DNA of 13,621 bases from the NCBI GenBank assembly GCA_946626905.1, contig CAMOVA010000021.1, positions 1 through 13,621 on the forward strand. Direction: 5' to 3'. The stretch is from an uncultured Bacillota bacterium (lineage in GTDB: Bacteria > Bacillota_I > Bacilli_A > RF39 > UBA660). Shown here in pieces: positions 12,790-13,621 of the stretch. Made by a program: the position numbers and the translations under genes. Within the stretch, counting starts at the first letter, position 1, and every line of letters starts with the position of its first letter. The notes beneath the pieces were generated by a model. That model was not told the DNA's origin and did no database searches. It saw nothing but the letters and a program-made list of their open reading frames with translations.

Positions 12790-13621
12790 TAATCTTTTAG
12801 CTAATAATATTTTATCAGTTATTATAAAAACATCTTTATTTAAAAATTTTTTCATTTCTTTTTCACTGTTAATAGTCCATACCATTGTCTTTATAGGATA
12901 TTTTTTATATATTTTATAATTAACAGAAATAAAATCAAAAATTTTATATTCTTTATTACTGTTAATAAGTTTAGATATTATTAAACCGCATTTATAATTA
13001 GTATGTTCTTTTAAATATTTTATTAAACCATAGTTAAAACTACATAACCAAATATTTAATTTTCTAAACTTATTTAATACTTTAATAGTTTTCTTTGATT
13101 CATTTTTCTTTTCATTTTTACTAGTTTTATATATTTTTATATTTTTAATATTTTTTTTATAATTATTATGAGTTTCTGGCTCACTATTAACTTTATTTTT
13201 ATGCACACCAATACCAATATTTTTATCAAAACTAACATTAGCTATAGTTTCTACTACCCTATTATTTTTTTCTTTTTCAACAACTTTTTTTTCATAATGA
13301 TTGATTATCTCATAATCATTTTTTATGTTATCTTTATTATTAGGTAGCTTAAACTCTTCTAATTTTTTTGTTTCAATATCTAACTTAGGTAATTCTAACT
13401 TTAATTTTTTTACATTAGTATTAATATTGGTAATCTCGGTTTTCACATTTTCTTTATGAACATCTGGATAATTACTATTAATCTCCAACCTTTTTAAATC
13501 TTTCTTAGTACTATTAATAATACCTTTAACATCACTTACAACCTTTTTATTTTCATTTACATTTGTTATTTCTTCTTCAGCAATACCCTTTTTCTTTATT
13601 GGTTCAATAATATAATAATCA
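12769..13621 (-). CDS. C-terminal part of a probable glycerophosphodiester phosphodiesterase with a Lys/Asn-rich segment (partial)
   Basis: The frame stays open from the TAA at 12769 to the right edge (283 visible residues, first DYYIIEPIKKKG), so the true start is outside the window. A possible TTG start at 13488 has no properly spaced ribosome site. The last 105 residues match the final strands of the GDPD barrel: IWLCSFNYGLIKYLKEH (like SSFD..L..l), then TMVWTINSEKEMKKFL (W at 12877-12879; family VWTVN) and VFIITDK (family dGIITDrP). The 170 or so residues before it are low-complexity, full of Lys, Asn and Glu, with no recognisable GDPD core. The catalytic HRG and ExD motifs would have to lie beyond the edge. 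It is either a barrel with a large insertion or a remnant fused to a disordered region. Confidence 0.65.
   Translation of the reverse strand, partial: DYYIIEPIKKKGIAEEEITNVNENKKVVSDVKGIINSTKKDLKRLEINSNYPDVHKENVKTEITNINTNVKKLKLELPKLDIETKKLEEFKLPNNKDNIKNDYEIINHYEKKVVEKEKNNRVVETIANVSFDKNIGIGVHKNKVNSEPETHNNYKKNIKNIKIYKTSKNEKKNESKKTIKVLNKFRKLNIWLCSFNYGLIKYLKEHTNYKCGLIISKLINSNKEYKIFDFISVNYKIYKKYPIKTMVWTINSEKEMKKFLNKDVFIITDKILLAKRLLTTKEI

Noticed and set aside
13486..13488. TTG as the start of the GDPD-like gene
   Set aside because: The frame continues open for 44 more codons to the window edge and no ribosome site has suitable spacing, so the gene is better called partial.
1..13621. CRISPR arrays, transposons, attachment sites or toxin-antitoxin pairs
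   Set aside because: No spaced direct repeats, transposase or integrase motifs were seen; the tRNA-Ser 3' end is not repeated elsewhere in the window as an att site would be. Inverted repeats all fit terminators.

Overview
The window is chromosomal DNA of a very AT-rich, low-GC Gram-positive bacterium. The gene content and order point to Bacilli or an uncultured Mollicutes-like gut Firmicute (RF39-type lineages are one possibility, an inference). The block rlmN-prpC-prkC-rsgA-rpe is a classic Firmicutes arrangement, and Shine-Dalgarno sites are of the AGGAGG/GGTGA type. TGA is used as a stop (yidD) and Trp is TGG, so the standard bacterial code applies, not the Mycoplasma code. I see no CRISPR array, transposase, integrase or phage gene. 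This is mainly a housekeeping region, and I did not find a convincing new multi-gene system.

Layout. (1) 1-62: the last codons of a plus-strand gene, facing rnhB and an MBL-fold hydrolase (84-1201, minus) across a bidirectional terminator. (2) 1282-1521: a lone plus-strand small coiled-coil protein, convergent with the next block. (3) 1538-6513 (minus): rlmN, prpC, prkC, rsgA, rpe, tightly packed with gaps or overlaps of about 12 bases or less. This unit covers 23S rRNA/tRNA methylation, reversible Ser/Thr phosphorylation sensing the cell wall, 30S subunit maturation and the pentose phosphate pathway. (4) 6570-8822 (minus): rnc and a large TPR protein, closed by a hairpin terminator. (5) 8895-9979 (plus): yidD and a lipoprotein of the zinc/manganese-binding family that lacks the usual His ligands. 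(6) 9992-12575 (minus): a DPM1-like glycosyltransferase and a DUF2142-type membrane protein, probably a surface glycosylation pair. (7) 12655-12745: tRNA-Ser(GCU). (8) 12769-13621: a gene running off the right edge whose C-terminus looks like the last part of a glycerophosphodiesterase.

The regulatory layout is unusually readable. Three minus-strand promoters carry the same extended -10 (TGATATAAT followed by TAATA), a fourth has the variant TGATAAAAT, and all lie 15-20 bases from the start codon, so 5' leaders are only about 10 bases long. The divergent rnc and yidD promoters share one -35 element, and yidD appears to be leaderless. Convergent gene pairs are separated by perfect AT-rich hairpins that include the stop codons. 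Three apparent non-ATG starts (small protein, prkC, DUF2142 gene) are better moved to downstream ATGs with proper ribosome binding sites, and this is done in the features.
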